A stretch of DNA of 64,000 nt from Pedobacter yonginensis (GCF_003173595.1 NZ_QGNZ01000002.1:310001-374000); one strand, 5' to 3'. Counted from the first letter of the stretch, positions 50,587 through 60,682 are shown. The notes: generated by a model from the letters alone, not told the origin. A program made the numbers and translations.

Positions 50587-51357
50587 TTAAACCGTTTCTT
50601 CTGAAATGAACTTTGCTGATGCGAAATCACGATTCATACGGGCAATGTTCTCTAAAGAAATTCCTTTAGGGCATTCCGCCTCGCAAGCACCTGTATTAGT
50701 ACAGTTACCAAAGCCTTCGGAATCCATTTGCGCTACCATGCTCTGTACGCGACGGTAACGTTCTGGCTGCCCTTGAGGCAATAATGCCAGTTGTGAAATC
50801 TTCGCAGAAACGAAAAGCATTGCTGAGGCATTTTTACAAGTTGCCACACAAGCACCGCAACCAATACAAGCAGCAGCTTCAAAAGCCGCATCAGCCTGCA
50901 TTTTTGGAATAGGCAAACTGTTTGCATCTTGAGCATTACCTGTGTTTACAGAAATAAAACCACCAGCTGCAATAACCCTGTCAAATGCAGAACGATCTAC
51001 AGCTAAATCTTTAACAACTGGAAAAGCAGCAGCTCTCCAAGGTTCAACCACAATGGTATCGCCATCTTTGAAAGATCGCATGTGCAATTGGCAGGTTGTA
51101 ACCAAATCCTTAGGCCCATGCGGACGACCATTAATAAACATCGAACACATTCCGCAAATTCCCTCACGACAATCGTGATCGAATACTACTGGCTCTTCAC
51201 CTTTGTTAATCAACTGCTCATTCAACACATCGAACATCTCCAAAAAGGACATATCTGGTGAAATATCAGTTACTTTATAATCAACCAAAGCACCTGCGGT
51301 TTTGTTATTTTTTTGACGCCAAACTTTTAGCGTTAAGTTCATATTTCCTGTACTCAT
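50587..51357 (-). CDS. sdhB: Succinate dehydrogenase/fumarate reductase iron-sulfur subunit
   Basis: The 256-residue subunit carries the electron path from SdhA to the membrane. The [2Fe-2S] ligands are C63, C68, C71 and C89 ([10 protein letters not shown] ... TTCQ). The [4Fe-4S]/[3Fe-4S] ligands lie in [13 protein letters not shown] and [15 protein letters not shown]. The last gene of sdhC-sdhA-sdhB, it is separated from sdhA by 120 bp filled with a purine/pyrimidine-rich element, unusually long for this operon. It acts on the cytoplasmic face of the inner membrane and reduces menaquinone through SdhC. Confidence 0.97.
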   Translation of the reverse strand: MSTGNMNLTLKVWRQKNNKTAGALVDYKVTDISPDMSFLEMFDVLNEQLINKGEEPVVFDHDCREGICGMCSMFINGRPHGPKDLVTTCQLHMRSFKDGDTIVVEPWRAAAFPVVKDLAVDRSAFDRVIAAGGFISVNTGNAQDANSLPIPKMQADAAFEAAACIGCGACVATCKNASAMLFVSAKISQLALLPQGQPERYRRVQSMVAQMDSEGFGNCTNTGACEAECPKGISLENIARMNRDFASAKFISEETV

Positions 51358-51360
51358 GAT

Positions 51361-51477
51361 ATTGAGATTTTGGACATTAGATTTGAGATGTGAGGCTTAG
51401 ATTTAAGATTTGAGGATTTTCGGGCATCGCCCATTCTCCTATCTTCAATCTGGTTTCTCATATCTACCCTCTCACAT
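51361..51477. repeat. Purine/pyrimidine element between sdhA and sdhB
   Basis: The left half is purine-rich (repeats of agatttgagatgtgagg), the middle is tttcgggcatcgccc, and the right half is pyrimidine-rich (tctcatatctaccctctcac). AGATGTGAG in the left half and CTCACATCT at 51471-51479 are exact complements, so the intercistronic RNA can form a long imperfect hairpin. The sequence is akin to the element at 1-134. Confidence 0.75.
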
Positions 51478-53457
51478 CTATTTATAACTTCTTTGTGCTA
51501 CTTTAATATTTTCAAACTTCAACTCTTCTTTATGAAGCTCGAAGTTTACCCCTTCTTTAAATTCCCAAGCTGCAACGTATGCATAGTTTACATCATCACG
51601 TAAAGCTTCACCTTCTTCTGTTTGGTATTCTTCACGGAAATGACCACCACAACTCTCGTTACGGTTTAAAGCATCAATACACATCAATTCGCCTAGTTCT
51701 ATAAAGTCTGCAACGCGGCCTGCCTTTTCTAGTTCTGTGTTTAATTCATCACTTGTTCCAGGAACACGAACATCTCTCCAGAATTCAGCTCTTAATGCTC
51801 TAATTTCTTCAATAGCTTGTTTTAATCCTTGCTCACTACGAGACATTCCACATTTATCCCACATAATTAAACCTAGGCGTTTGTGGAAATGATCTACAGA
51901 TTTGGTGCCTTTGATATTGATTAATGTATCCAAAATGCCTTTTGCCTTAGCTTCAGCTTCAACAAACGCAGGATGATCTGTTGGGATTGCTTTTACCGAA
52001 ATTTCTTTTGATAAATAAGCTCCAATGGTGTACGGTAGAACAAAATAACCGTCAGCTAAACCTTGCATTAATGCCGATGCACCTAAACGGTTGGCGCCAT
52101 GATCTGAGAAGTTGGCCTCACCAGTACAATATAAGCCTGGTACAGATGTCATTAAGTTATAATCAACCCAAAGTCCGCCCATGGTATAGTGAACCGCTGG
52201 ATAAATACGCATTGGAGTTTCGTAAGGGTTTTCTCCAGTAATTTGCGCGTACATATCGAAGAGATTACCGTATTTTTCTTTGATTACCGCAGTACCCAAA
52301 CGCATACAGGTTTCTTTATCGGGATTATGATTACCCGCTTTTGAAGCCTCGATTTTACCATAGCGTTCTGTATTGGCTTTGAAATCTAAATAAACGGCAA
52401 GCTTAGAAGCACCTACCCCATATCCTGCATCGCAACGCTCTTTGGCCGCTCTAGAAGCCACATCACGTGGAACCAAATTACCAAAAGCAGGGTAACGACG
52501 CTCTAAATAATAATCTCTTTCATCCTCTGGAATATCGGTTGGTTTGCGGTTATCATCTTTCTTTTTAGGCACCCAAATACGTCCATCGTTACGCAATGAC
52601 TCTGACATTAGGGTTAATTTTGATTGATGATCACCAGAAACTGGGATACAAGTTGGGTGAATTTGAGTATAACAAGGATTGGCGAAGTAAGCACCTTGTT
52701 TGTGCGCTTTCCAGGCTGCAGTAACATTACTTCCCATTGCATTGGTAGAAAGATAAAATACGTTTCCATAACCACCTGTTCCTAAAACTACCGCGTGACC
52801 GAAGTGACGTTCCAGTTGTCCTGTAATTAAGTTACGTGCAATAATACCACGAGCCTTACCATCGATTTTAACCACCTCAAGCATTTCATGTCGTGTGTAC
52901 ATTTCTACCTTACCCATACCAATTTGGCGTTCTAAAGCAGAATATGCACCTAACAATAATTGCTGACCAGTTTGACCCGCAGCGTAAAATGTACGTTGAA
53001 CCTGTGTACCACCGAATGATCGGTTATCCAACAAACCACCATATTCACGAGCTAAAGGAACACCCTGAGCCACGCATTGATCTATAATATTGGTACTCAC
53101 CTCTGCCAAGCGATGCACGTTGGCTTCGCGAGCACGGTAATCACCACCTTTAATGGTATCGTAAAATAAGCGGTAAGTGCTATCACCATCATTTTGATAG
53201 TTTTTTGCTGCATTGATACCCCCTTGAGCAGCGATTGAGTGCGCCCTACGAGGTGAATCTTGAAAACAAAAACACTTTACCTTGTAACCCATTTCGGCTA
53301 AAGTAGCTGCCGCCGAAGCGCCCGCCAAACCTGAGCCTACTACAATTACTTCTATACTTCTTTTATTGGATGGATTAACCAAAGCCACAGATGACTTAAA
53401 TTTGGTCCATTTTTGGGTTAATTCGCCTTCCGGTATATTTGAATTAATATCTGACAT
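51478..53457 (-). CDS. sdhA: Succinate dehydrogenase/fumarate reductase flavoprotein subunit
   Basis: The 659-residue FAD subunit oxidises succinate to fumarate. It has the Rossmann motif [20 protein letters not shown] and the covalent-FAD histidine in [18 protein letters not shown]. Active-site sequence includes [26 protein letters not shown] and [10 protein letters not shown]. The C-terminal end has [19 protein letters not shown]. It is cytoplasmic and bound to SdhB. The extended length of ~660 residues agrees with the B-type enzymes of Bacteroidota and Bacillus-like organisms. It starts 17 bp after sdhC. Confidence 0.97.
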   Translation of the reverse strand: MSDINSNIPEGELTQKWTKFKSSVALVNPSNKRSIEVIVVGSGLAGASAAATLAEMGYKVKCFCFQDSPRRAHSIAAQGGINAAKNYQNDGDSTYRLFYDTIKGGDYRAREANVHRLAEVSTNIIDQCVAQGVPLAREYGGLLDNRSFGGTQVQRTFYAAGQTGQQLLLGAYSALERQIGMGKVEMYTRHEMLEVVKIDGKARGIIARNLITGQLERHFGHAVVLGTGGYGNVFYLSTNAMGSNVTAAWKAHKQGAYFANPCYTQIHPTCIPVSGDHQSKLTLMSESLRNDGRIWVPKKKDDNRKPTDIPEDERDYYLERRYPAFGNLVPRDVASRAAKERCDAGYGVGASKLAVYLDFKANTERYGKIEASKAGNHNPDKETCMRLGTAVIKEKYGNLFDMYAQITGENPYETPMRIYPAVHYTMGGLWVDYNLMTSVPGLYCTGEANFSDHGANRLGASALMQGLADGYFVLPYTIGAYLSKEISVKAIPTDHPAFVEAEAKAKGILDTLINIKGTKSVDHFHKRLGLIMWDKCGMSRSEQGLKQAIEEIRALRAEFWRDVRVPGTSDELNTELEKAGRVADFIELGELMCIDALNRNESCGGHFREEYQTEEGEALRDDVNYAYVAAWEFKEGVNFELHKEELKFENIKVAQRSYK

Positions 53458-53474
53458 ATCTTTCGTGCTTAAAA

Positions 53475-54155
53475 TTATTTAATTAAACCTGCGTAAACTG
53501 CAATTGGCATTGCCGCAAATAGCAATGAAATGATAATTGAATACCAAACCCCAACATTTTTAATTATACCGTTATATTTAGAGTGATTCCAACCCATTGT
53601 TTGAAATGCAGATGCAAAACCATGCAATAAATGGTAACATAAAGAAATCATAGCTAGGATATAAACACCTACTCTAACTGGATCTTGAAATTTCACTTTC
53701 ATTACACCGTAAAGATTTTCGTGACCGTTTACATCAACGGTTGGAATCCCAGTAAAGCGAGAAACTACCCAAAAGTCTTTTAAGTGAACCACCAAGAAAA
53801 TAAGCAATAGTGTGCCTAATAAGCCCATTGAACGGCTATACCATTTACTATTTGCCTTGCCATCATTAACAGCATACTTAACTGGCCTTGCTTTTTGATT
53901 TTGCAATGTTAAACGCAACGCTTGAAAAATGTGAACCAACAAACCAATGAATAGAACATATTCACCAGCCCTGATGATCCAATTTGTTGCCATAAAATGT
54001 GCACCAATGTTAAACTTTAAGCCATCGTCATCTAAAAAGATTAACGCGTTAATGCCACAGTGTACAATTAAAAAAAGTATCAGGAACAAACCTGTAATAC
54101 CCATTATGAATTTCTTCCCAATAGAAGAAGAAAAAGCATTTCCGAAACCACTCAT
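53475..54155 (-). CDS. sdhC: Succinate dehydrogenase cytochrome b subunit (B-type anchor)
   Basis: The 226-residue membrane anchor has five hydrophobic helices (about 13-35, 58-80, 107-127, 157-180, 203-224), the layout of B-type enzymes with one anchor and two hemes. Histidines in several helices ([37 protein letters not shown]) are the likely heme ligands. It passes electrons between SdhB and menaquinone. It is the first gene of the operon with its own -7 box upstream. Confidence 0.95.
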   Translation of the reverse strand: MSGFGNAFSSSIGKKFIMGITGLFLILFLIVHCGINALIFLDDDGLKFNIGAHFMATNWIIRAGEYVLFIGLLVHIFQALRLTLQNQKARPVKYAVNDGKANSKWYSRSMGLLGTLLLIFLVVHLKDFWVVSRFTGIPTVDVNGHENLYGVMKVKFQDPVRVGVYILAMISLCYHLLHGFASAFQTMGWNHSKYNGIIKNVGVWYSIIISLLFAAMPIAVYAGLIK

Positions 54156-54184
54156 TTGATTAGGATTTATATCTATATTTCTTG

Positions 54185-54192
54185 CAAAAGTA
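54185..54192 (-). promoter_or_regulatory. -7 box of the sdhCAB operon
   Basis: The plus strand reads CAAAAGTA, that is TACTTTTG on the minus strand (TAnnTTTG), 29 bases before the sdhC start. Confidence 0.55.
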
Positions 54193-54493
54193 TTTAATTA
54201 TAGCTTTAATTTATAAAGCATTATGACAAAACGCCCATAAAGTATTTATTTAGAAACATTCTAAAGCTAAGTCGCAAAAAATCGAAAGTTTTTGGATTAT
54301 TTATAGTTTCATTTGGGCTCGAATAAGCTCGAATCAGCCTTGGGAAGCTTGCTGTTTGTCGCTTTGAAATTGATTATACACATTTCACACTTTTGGGTTT
54401 TATTTGGCATTAAAAATGATTCTGCTATCTAATTTCCAATAAAGGATGTTGAAATGATTGATACCATAGTTAATTTCAAAATTATGGGCATAA
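54193..54493. other. Gene-free stretch between sdhC promoter and csp terminator
   Basis: No ORF, repeat or convincing hairpin was found beyond a short direct repeat gctcgaat (around 54313 and 54326). Nothing else is supported. Confidence 0.5.
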
Positions 54494-54523
54494 AAAAAGT
54501 CCCGATTTGTACCGGGACTTTTT
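54494..54523 (-). terminator. Terminator of the cold-shock gene
   Basis: AAAAAGTCCCG (54494-54504) pairs with CGGGACTTTTT (54513-54523) perfectly around an 8-nt loop. It lies 24 bp past the csp stop, and A/T runs on both sides allow bidirectional action. Confidence 0.8.
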
Positions 54524-54546
54524 ACGATTTATGTGTTCGAGTTTTC

Positions 54547-54738
54547 TTAAGCTACTTTAACATTTACCGCGTTTAGGCCTTTTCTTCCTTCTTCTACGTC
54601 GTAGGTTACAGAATCATTCTCACGAATGTTGTCGATTAAGCCTGAAGCATGAACAAAGATTTCGCTATCGCCGTTTGATGGAGTGATAAATCCAAAACCT
54701 TTAGTTTCATTAAAAAATTTTACTGTTCCTTGTTGCAT
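54547..54738 (-). CDS. Cold-shock protein (CspA family)
   Basis: This 63-residue OB-fold protein binds single-stranded RNA and DNA. It has RNP1 at KGFGFI (residues 13-18) and RNP2 at EIFVHAS (26-32). The C-terminal VTYDVEEGRKGLNAVNVKVA matches the family. It acts as an RNA chaperone. The -7 box (54759-54766) and a strong terminator bracket a short monocistronic transcript. The leader is about 20 nt, so it lacks the long thermosensor leader of E. coli cspA. Confidence 0.97.
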   Translation of the reverse strand: MQQGTVKFFNETKGFGFITPSNGDSEIFVHASGLIDNIRENDSVTYDVEEGRKGLNAVNVKVA

Positions 54739-54758
54739 TATATTGTATTTAATTTCTT

Positions 54759-54766
54759 CAAAGGTA
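54759..54766 (-). promoter_or_regulatory. -7 box of the cold-shock gene
   Basis: The plus strand reads CAAAGGTA, giving TACCTTTG on the minus strand, 20 bases before the start codon at 54738. Confidence 0.6.
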
Positions 54767-55054
54767 CGCTTAAATACCTATAAATCAATTTTTTATTTTT
54801 TTTACTTCAATTATTATTTGAATATACTGATTCATTGCACTTTAAGTGCCTTTTTAAGTGAATCACCCGTCCACTTAAATGCTCACTTACGGCTTATTTT
54901 GATGGAAAAACGTTTTAAAAGAATACGCATTGCTTACCTTTTCTGCCCAAAAATGGCATGTAAGCACACCATAAAAGGGGTCATTTTTGTGAATGGGTTA
55001 ATCTCGAGGCAGCCTGAAGATTATAGGTCTTTCAGCCTTTATTCCGAACGGACA

Positions 55055-55564
55055 TTAGCTCAACACCAACGCGTTTTGCTCTTGATAGTTGACCATAACA
55101 TCATTTTTCATTTTAACGATAAAGGTCTCATTGACATGACTTCTGTTATCATAACTTAAAATAAGCAAATCATCAACAATTTCGTGCAAAACTAATTTTG
55201 GGCTGGTATAATTTAAGCTCACCACATGCGCAGCCTTGTTTAATAAATCAGAAGCATAAATTTCCAACTCTGCAAAATCAAATAAAATAGCATTCCCGTC
55301 CTCATCTTGGAGTGTAGGCATCTGATTTTCTAGAGCTTCAATCGTATTCATTACGCAATACTGCAATTTATGATGTAACGAATTGGCTCTTGTATTCGCT
55401 TTAACCATATCTGAAAAAGTATGAAGAGTGGCGTTTAAACTGTATATCTTTGATTTTTTTTGAAATTCCCGATACGTATCATGATAGATTCTCCTTTGAA
55501 AATCGCTCGTGCACATAAAATTAAAATATTGTTTAGAGCTAAGGTTAATGTACGCTAATGCCAT
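55055..55564 (-). CDS. Uncharacterised 169-residue protein
   Basis: The protein has no signal peptide or membrane helix. Its composition is mixed and coding-like, with helical stretches (SDFQRRIYHDTYREFQKKSK; HHKLQYCVMNTIEALENQMP) and a C-terminal beta-rich part (KLVLHEIVDDLLILSYDNRS; ETFIVKMKNDVMVNYQEQN). I recognise no family. The C-terminal third faintly recalls a histidine-kinase-type ATPase edge, but no N- or G-box is present. It is isolated between the csp gene and the HtrA protease. A shorter plus-strand ORF overlaps its 3' end and is less convincing. Confidence 0.6.
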   Translation of the reverse strand: MALAYINLSSKQYFNFMCTSDFQRRIYHDTYREFQKKSKIYSLNATLHTFSDMVKANTRANSLHHKLQYCVMNTIEALENQMPTLQDEDGNAILFDFAELEIYASDLLNKAAHVVSLNYTSPKLVLHEIVDDLLILSYDNRSHVNETFIVKMKNDVMVNYQEQNALVLS

Positions 55565-55851
55565 AATTGGTTGTAGGTTGATTATTCAAAATCAAGCATC
55601 GATTAACACTGATCATCAATAAATTGCTAAACTAAATATTGTTCATGAAAAATAGATGAACAATGTTATGATGGCATAGAGTGATTTTAGGACGAAGGGT
55701 TTAATATGCAACAGCTCCCACCTTTTTTAAAGGTGCCCCAATTGAATTCACACCACTAGAACAAGTTTAAAACGATTTGATTGAAACTTTATTGGCTCCT
55801 AGGATTGTCGTATTACCATTCCTAACGTTATCCAAATCATATGCAAAAAAA
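55565..55851. other. Gene-free stretch
   Basis: No ORF with coding character is seen on either strand. It contains the upstream region of the 169-residue protein gene; no -7 box of the TAnnTTTG form was found there. Confidence 0.5.
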
Positions 55852-55874
55852 ATGCTCCCTAAATTTGGGAGCAT
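55852..55874 (-). terminator. Terminator of the HtrA-type protease gene
   Basis: ATGCTCCC (55852-55859) pairs with GGGAGCAT (55867-55874) around a 7-nt loop. Upstream A residues give a U-run on the minus strand. Confidence 0.75.
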
Positions 55875-55897
55875 CTTTGAATTTTTCACTTGTTAAG

Positions 55898-57442
55898 CTA
55901 TTGAACCGGGAAATTAAAATTGTAAGTTCCTTGTTCATCTACACCAGCAATTCTGATGATGTTGTTTCTTGTTTGTGGCAATGCTTTTTGCACATCTGCA
56001 ACACTGTTCACGCTTACACCATTCACTTTCGTAATGATTAATCCTTTCGGGATTCCATAGTTATCAAATGCTTTACCAGCAGTTACGCCCGTTACCACAA
56101 CACCATTGGTGATGCCAAATTTTGATTTTTGAGCTGGAGAAACTGGAGCAAAGGTTGCGCCCAGCTTTGAAATCTCTACCGCTTTTGAAGCATTATTGTT
56201 AGCCACTAAGCCTACGCTTGCTTCGCCTTTTAAGGTTACAGTATAATCTTTAAGCGCACCATCTCTTAAAACGGTAAGTTTCACTTTATCGCCTGGGTTT
56301 AAACGACCAACTTTCTCTTGTAAATCTGGAGAGTCATAAATGGTAGTGCCATCTACTTTTTTGATGATATCGCCAGCTTTTAATCCGGCTGCCTCAGCAC
56401 CACCACCTGCAACAACATCATTAACATAAAGTCCGTTAATTTCGCTCGTTTTAATTTCTTCCGGATTATCTGCACTTAAAGGAACAAAGTTTACGCCGAT
56501 GTAACCTCTCTTAACAGATCCATATTTCATGAAATCATCAACAATTTTTCTGGCTAAATTTACCGGAATTGCAAAACCATAACCTTGATTGTAACCACTT
56601 TGTGAGGCAATTGCAGAGTTAATTCCAATTAATTCGCCGTTTGCATTCACCAAAGCACCACCACTATTACCAGGGTTAATTGCCGCATCCGTTTGGATGA
56701 AAGCCTCGATACTGGTATTTGGTGCTTGTTGTGGTCTTTTACCGGTACGACGATATTCATCATACTCCTCTTCGGTTAATTGGTTGCCTTGTTCACGTCC
56801 GATAATTCCAATGCTGCGGGCTTTTGCGCTCACAATACCAGCAGTAACGGTAGTGTTCAAATCTAATGGATAACCAACGGCTAAAACCCACTCACCCACT
56901 TGCACATTATCTGAGTTTCCCATTTTTACAACCGGTAAACCTGTTGCATTTACTTTAATCAAAGCCAAATCTGTATTTGGATCGCGACCAATTACTTTCG
57001 CTTCAACCTTGCGTCTATCGGTTAAAATAACTTCTACTTTATCTGCATTTTCAACTACGTGGTTGTTAGTTACGATATAACCATCCTGACTGATAATGAC
57101 CCCAGAACCCGATGCGGCTCTAGGCTGGCGTTGTGCCTGTCGACCACCGCCGCCAAAAAAGTCTTCAAACATATCAAAGGGAGAAGAACCGCCTTGTCCC
57201 TTGCTTGATGCTGCATAAGTTGTTTTAATGTGTACCACACCTGGGGCAACTGCCGCAGCAGCTTGAGTAAAATCTGCCTCACCTGCAGATGAAACTTTTA
57301 ATGGGTTATTGGCAAAATACAATTCTTGTTTTTCAGAAATTGTTCCGCCTAATTGGTTACGCTCGAAAAGCTTGTAACCTCCAATGGCAGCTGCACCACC
57401 TATAAATGCAGCCAAAACTGTGATTCCTAATATTTTTTTCAT
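55898..57442 (-). CDS. Do/HtrA family periplasmic serine protease
   Basis: The 514-residue DegP/DegQ-like protease has an N-terminal membrane anchor or signal (ITVLAAFIGGAAAIGGYKLF). The catalytic triad is H128 (TNNHVVE), D158 (NTDLALIKV) and S260 (INPGNSGGAL). Two PDZ domains follow (~310-405 and ~420-512). A Gly/Gln-rich loop (KGQGGSSPFDMFEDFFGGGG) corresponds to the LA loop. A charged insert (QLTEEEYDEYRRTGKRPQQA) just before the active serine is a Bacteroidota-typical addition. It degrades or refolds damaged envelope proteins. It is a single gene closed by a terminator. Confidence 0.96.
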   Translation of the reverse strand: MKKILGITVLAAFIGGAAAIGGYKLFERNQLGGTISEKQELYFANNPLKVSSAGEADFTQAAAAVAPGVVHIKTTYAASSKGQGGSSPFDMFEDFFGGGGRQAQRQPRAASGSGVIISQDGYIVTNNHVVENADKVEVILTDRRKVEAKVIGRDPNTDLALIKVNATGLPVVKMGNSDNVQVGEWVLAVGYPLDLNTTVTAGIVSAKARSIGIIGREQGNQLTEEEYDEYRRTGKRPQQAPNTSIEAFIQTDAAINPGNSGGALVNANGELIGINSAIASQSGYNQGYGFAIPVNLARKIVDDFMKYGSVKRGYIGVNFVPLSADNPEEIKTSEINGLYVNDVVAGGGAEAAGLKAGDIIKKVDGTTIYDSPDLQEKVGRLNPGDKVKLTVLRDGALKDYTVTLKGEASVGLVANNNASKAVEISKLGATFAPVSPAQKSKFGITNGVVVTGVTAGKAFDNYGIPKGLIITKVNGVSVNSVADVQKALPQTRNNIIRIAGVDEQGTYNFNFPVQ

Positions 57443-57685
57443 GTGTTAATTATTTATTTAATAAAGGTCGCGAGAGCATTGTGTTCATCTTTGATTTAAG
57501 CAGAATGCCCCAGCAGTTTTTATCTGCTTAAATTCTTTTCGTTAGTTTATTCAAATTTAATACCATATAAACGATATTTGTACAATTAAAGCACCTGGTT
57601 TTTGTTAAAAAATGTTAAAACAAAAAAACACATTGGCTCTGGTTGCTTTTACATTTCAAATATTGCATTTAAAAATGAAGCTTTC

Positions 57686-58468
57686 ATGAAAATTAATTTC
57701 TTTAAATACCAAGGCGCTGGAAACGATTTTATTTTAATTGATCATACGGCCAGTCCGCTAAAAGACATTGATAATGAACTGATTGAACAGCTCTGCGATA
57801 GAAGATTTGGGATTGGAGCCGATGGATTAATGTTTGTTACCCAGCATGAACAATACGATTTTGAGATGCATTATTTTAATGCCGATGGCCGATTGGGCAG
57901 CATGTGCGGTAATGGGGGGCGCTGTATTGTTGCCTTCGCTAAACATCTGGGTATCATAAACAAGGAAACAAACTTTTTGGCAGTTGATGGCCCACACTAT
58001 GCCAGAATTTCAGAAAATGGCGAATGGGTTGATCTCCAGATGATTGATGTTGACCTGATAACCAACGATGGAGATGCGTTCGTTTTAAATACGGGCTCGC
58101 CGCATTACGTTAGCCTACAAAAAGATTTAAAGAATTTTGATGTTTACCACACGGGTAAAGCCATTCGCTATAACGAAACCTACAATGAAAAAGGCATAAA
58201 CGTAAATTTTGTAGAAGACCTAGGCGACCATTTATTTGTGCGCACTTACGAACGTGGTGTTGAGGATGAAACTTATGCCTGCGGTACAGGCGTTACCGCC
58301 GTAGCCATGGCTATGGCAAAACATAAAAACCAAACAGGGCACCTCAAAACCGATATCAAAGTGTTGGGGGGCGACATTAAAATCGAATTTGATTACGATG
58401 GCGAAAAATTTACAAACGTATTTTTATGTGGGCCCGCCAAATTGGTTTTTGAAGGCCAAGTAGGATAA
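57686..58468 (+). CDS. dapF: Diaminopimelate epimerase
   Basis: The enzyme is 260 residues from ATG 57686. An 84-bp upstream extension in the same frame does not match the family, so this start is chosen. It converts LL- to meso-diaminopimelate for peptidoglycan and lysine. The catalytic cysteines are C74 (SMCGNGGRC) and C199 (YACGTGVTA). GAGNDFILID at 10-19 and FGIGADGLM at 41-49 are the family signatures. It is cytoplasmic. It is convergent with rsmA, with only 4 bp between stops. Confidence 0.97.
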   Translation: MKINFFKYQGAGNDFILIDHTASPLKDIDNELIEQLCDRRFGIGADGLMFVTQHEQYDFEMHYFNADGRLGSMCGNGGRCIVAFAKHLGIINKETNFLAVDGPHYARISENGEWVDLQMIDVDLITNDGDAFVLNTGSPHYVSLQKDLKNFDVYHTGKAIRYNETYNEKGINVNFVEDLGDHLFVRTYERGVEDETYACGTGVTAVAMAMAKHKNQTGHLKTDIKVLGGDIKIEFDYDGEKFTNVFLCGPAKLVFEGQVG

Positions 58469-58472
58469 AATT

Positions 58473-59252
58473 TTAAATCAATGCACTTACGTGCTGAGTT
58501 AAAGCCACAAAATCAGCAACCGTTAACTGCTCAGCTCTTTTCTCAAAGTAAATATGCTCGTCCATTTTATCGCGTGGCATAACAGCAGACAAGGCATTCC
58601 GCAAGGTTTTTCGCCGTTGGTTAAAGCCTGCTTTTACAACACGCCAAAACAGTTTTTCATCGCAGTCTAAATGTTCAATATCGTTACGGGTTAAACGAAT
58701 CACTGCCGAATTAACCTTTGGTGGTGGATTAAAAGTACCCGGTTTTACCGTAAACAAATATTCAATTTTATAATACGCTTGTAGGAAAACACTTAAAATA
58801 CCATACTCCTTGGTGCCAGATGGTGAAGCGCAACGCTGGGCAACTTCCTTTTGAAACATCCCAACCATCTCAACAACTTTGTTTCGATTGTCTAAAATTT
58901 TGAATAGAATTTGAGATGAAATGTTGTAAGGGAAGTTTCCAATAATGGCAAATTGATCTGGAAAAATCGCGTCGAAATCTAATTTCAAAAAATCGCCGTT
59001 AATTAGGCGCTCGCCCAATTGCGGGTATTTCTCATTTAGAAAATGAAAGGATTCCGTATCGATATCAATTAAATAGGTTTCTAAATCTTGGCGTTGCAAC
59101 AAAAAATCAGATAAAATTCCCATACCAGGCCCAACTTCTAAAACCTGTTTGTACTTGTCGGTACTCACCAAACTTTCTACAATGCGGTTGGCAATGCCTT
59201 TATCGGTTAAGAAATGCTGACCTAAATGTTTCTTCGCTTTAACTAAACTCAT
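58473..59252 (-). CDS. rsmA: 16S rRNA dimethyladenosine transferase RsmA (KsgA)
   Basis: The 259-residue SAM-dependent enzyme dimethylates A1518 and A1519 of 16S rRNA. It begins AKKHLGQHFLTDKGIANRIV. The SAM-binding motif is VLEVGPGMGILSDFLL, the catalytic motif IV is GNFPYNISS, and the C-terminal helical part contains KAGFNQRRKTLRNAL. It is cytoplasmic and acts late in small-subunit assembly. Convergent with dapF. Confidence 0.97.
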   Translation of the reverse strand: MSLVKAKKHLGQHFLTDKGIANRIVESLVSTDKYKQVLEVGPGMGILSDFLLQRQDLETYLIDIDTESFHFLNEKYPQLGERLINGDFLKLDFDAIFPDQFAIIGNFPYNISSQILFKILDNRNKVVEMVGMFQKEVAQRCASPSGTKEYGILSVFLQAYYKIEYLFTVKPGTFNPPPKVNSAVIRLTRNDIEHLDCDEKLFWRVVKAGFNQRRKTLRNALSAVMPRDKMDEHIYFEKRAEQLTVADFVALTQHVSALI

Positions 59253-59289
59253 CTTTAAAATTTATTGGCCGCTGAACACCTAAGGCATG

Positions 59290-59572
59290 GAAAAATCAGA
59301 AAAACAATTTTTTCTTCTTCAAGCTGTGTTTTGCAGACTAACTCTATTACACAAAATAACTAATTTTTATCCGTTAAGCACCTGTTTAATCGAAAATCGG
59401 CAATTTGGGTTAACTAAGCTTAGCTTAAAATTTATTTGTCCACGGAAACGCAGAAGGCACGGAAAATTAAAAAACAATTGTGTTCTCCCGATAAAAGCTG
59501 GGTTATGGAAAATAAACTTTTGCTACAAAACAACTAATTTTTATCCGTTAAGCACCTGTTTAATCGAAAATC
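59290..59572. repeat. Diverged tandem duplication upstream of pdxA
   Basis: A 48-nt block (aactaatttttatccgttaa then gcacctgtttaatcgaaaatc) occurs at 59351-59398 and 59525-59572 with a single difference, 174 bp apart. Upstream of both lies a looser match (aaggca[t/c]ggaaaa...aaacaatt). The ORF that spans the two copies repeats the same peptide (KITNFYPLSTCLIEN-like) and is a product of the duplication, not a gene. Confidence 0.8.
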
Positions 59573-59602
59573 AGTAATTTGCGCTAAAATTTTCCAGGAA
59601 TT

Positions 59603-60682
59603 ATGAGCAATAAACTTAAAATTGGCATCAGTATAGGCGACGTAAACGGCATAGGTTTAGAGGTAATTATCAAAACATTATCTAATCCTGCCATCCTAAA
59701 TTATTGTACGCCTATTGTTTATGGCCACACCAAGGTTTCTTCCTTCCACAGAAAAGCAAATAACCTTGGCGATTTTAGTTTCAACGTAATTAACCATGCC
59801 AACCAAGCACAGCTTAAAAAGGCAAACATGATTAATTGCTGGGAAGAAGACGTAAAAATAGAACTAGGAAAAATAACTGAAACAGGTGGTAAATATGCAC
59901 TACTATCTTTGGAACGTGCAACTGCCGATCTTGTAAATGGCGATATAGATGCCCTAGTTACTGCGCCAATAAATAAACACAACATCCAATCAGAAACGTT
60001 CGCGTTTCCTGGCCATACCGAATATCTACAAGAAAAAAGCGGTAGTAAAGATGTACTGATGTTCTTGATCAGCGAAAATTTACGTGTAGGTGTGGTTACG
60101 GGGCATATTCCTGTTAAAGATGTACCAACGGCCATTACCAAAGAAAAAATAGTAAGCAAGTTAAAGCTCATTAACGAAAGCTTGAAAAAAGATTTCTGGA
60201 TTGAAAAACCAAAAATTGCAGTTCTGGGTTTAAACCCTCATGCCAGCGATAATGGTTTATTGGGAACAGAAGAAGCAGATATTATCACTCCAGCCATTCA
60301 AGAAGCTTATGATAAAGGCATCATTTGTTTTGGTCCGTACCCAGCAGATGGTTTCTTTGGCAATGGCAGTTATAAAAAATTCGATGCCGTTTTAGCCATG
60401 TACCACGATCAAGGGTTAATTCCTTTTAAAACGTTGGCATTTCACAATGGCGTTAACTATACCGCTGGCCTAAAGTTCGTTCGTACCTCTCCAGATCATG
60501 GAACAGGTTATGACATTGCAGGTAAAGATTTGGCAGATTCAACTTCATTTACCGAGGCATTATTTTCGGCCATTCACATTGTAAGAAACCGCAGAGAACA
60601 AGAAGATTTGCTAAGCAACCAGTTACGCGGCGGCGGAAAAGTGGTAGAAACGCAATTCGACATTAAAGATGATGCTTCCTAA
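59603..60682 (+). CDS. pdxA: 4-hydroxythreonine-4-phosphate dehydrogenase
   Basis: The 359-residue enzyme of the DXP-dependent pyridoxal phosphate pathway begins KIGISIGDVNGIGLEVIIK. ALVTAPINKHNI and FPGHTEYL hold substrate-binding His and Thr residues. GVVTGHIPVKDV and AMYHDQGLIPFKTLAF hold the zinc-binding histidines, and SPDHGTGYDIAGKDLAD closes the site. It oxidises 4-phosphohydroxy-L-threonine with NAD. It lies downstream of rsmA in divergent orientation, with the duplicated spacer between. Confidence 0.97.
   Translation: MSNKLKIGISIGDVNGIGLEVIIKTLSNPAILNYCTPIVYGHTKVSSFHRKANNLGDFSFNVINHANQAQLKKANMINCWEEDVKIELGKITETGGKYALLSLERATADLVNGDIDALVTAPINKHNIQSETFAFPGHTEYLQEKSGSKDVLMFLISENLRVGVVTGHIPVKDVPTAITKEKIVSKLKLINESLKKDFWIEKPKIAVLGLNPHASDNGLLGTEEADIITPAIQEAYDKGIICFGPYPADGFFGNGSYKKFDAVLAMYHDQGLIPFKTLAFHNGVNYTAGLKFVRTSPDHGTGYDIAGKDLADSTSFTEALFSAIHIVRNRREQEDLLSNQLRGGGKVVETQFDIKDDAS

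Noticed and set aside
54902..55159. Plus-strand ORF (MEKRFKRIRIAYLF...) downstream of the csp promoter
   Set aside because: It overlaps the 3' end of the longer minus-strand ORF at 55055-55564, has no promoter box and no recognisable family.
59287..59577. 96-codon plus-strand ORF before pdxA
   Set aside because: It consists of the tandem duplication read twice and has no family resemblance.
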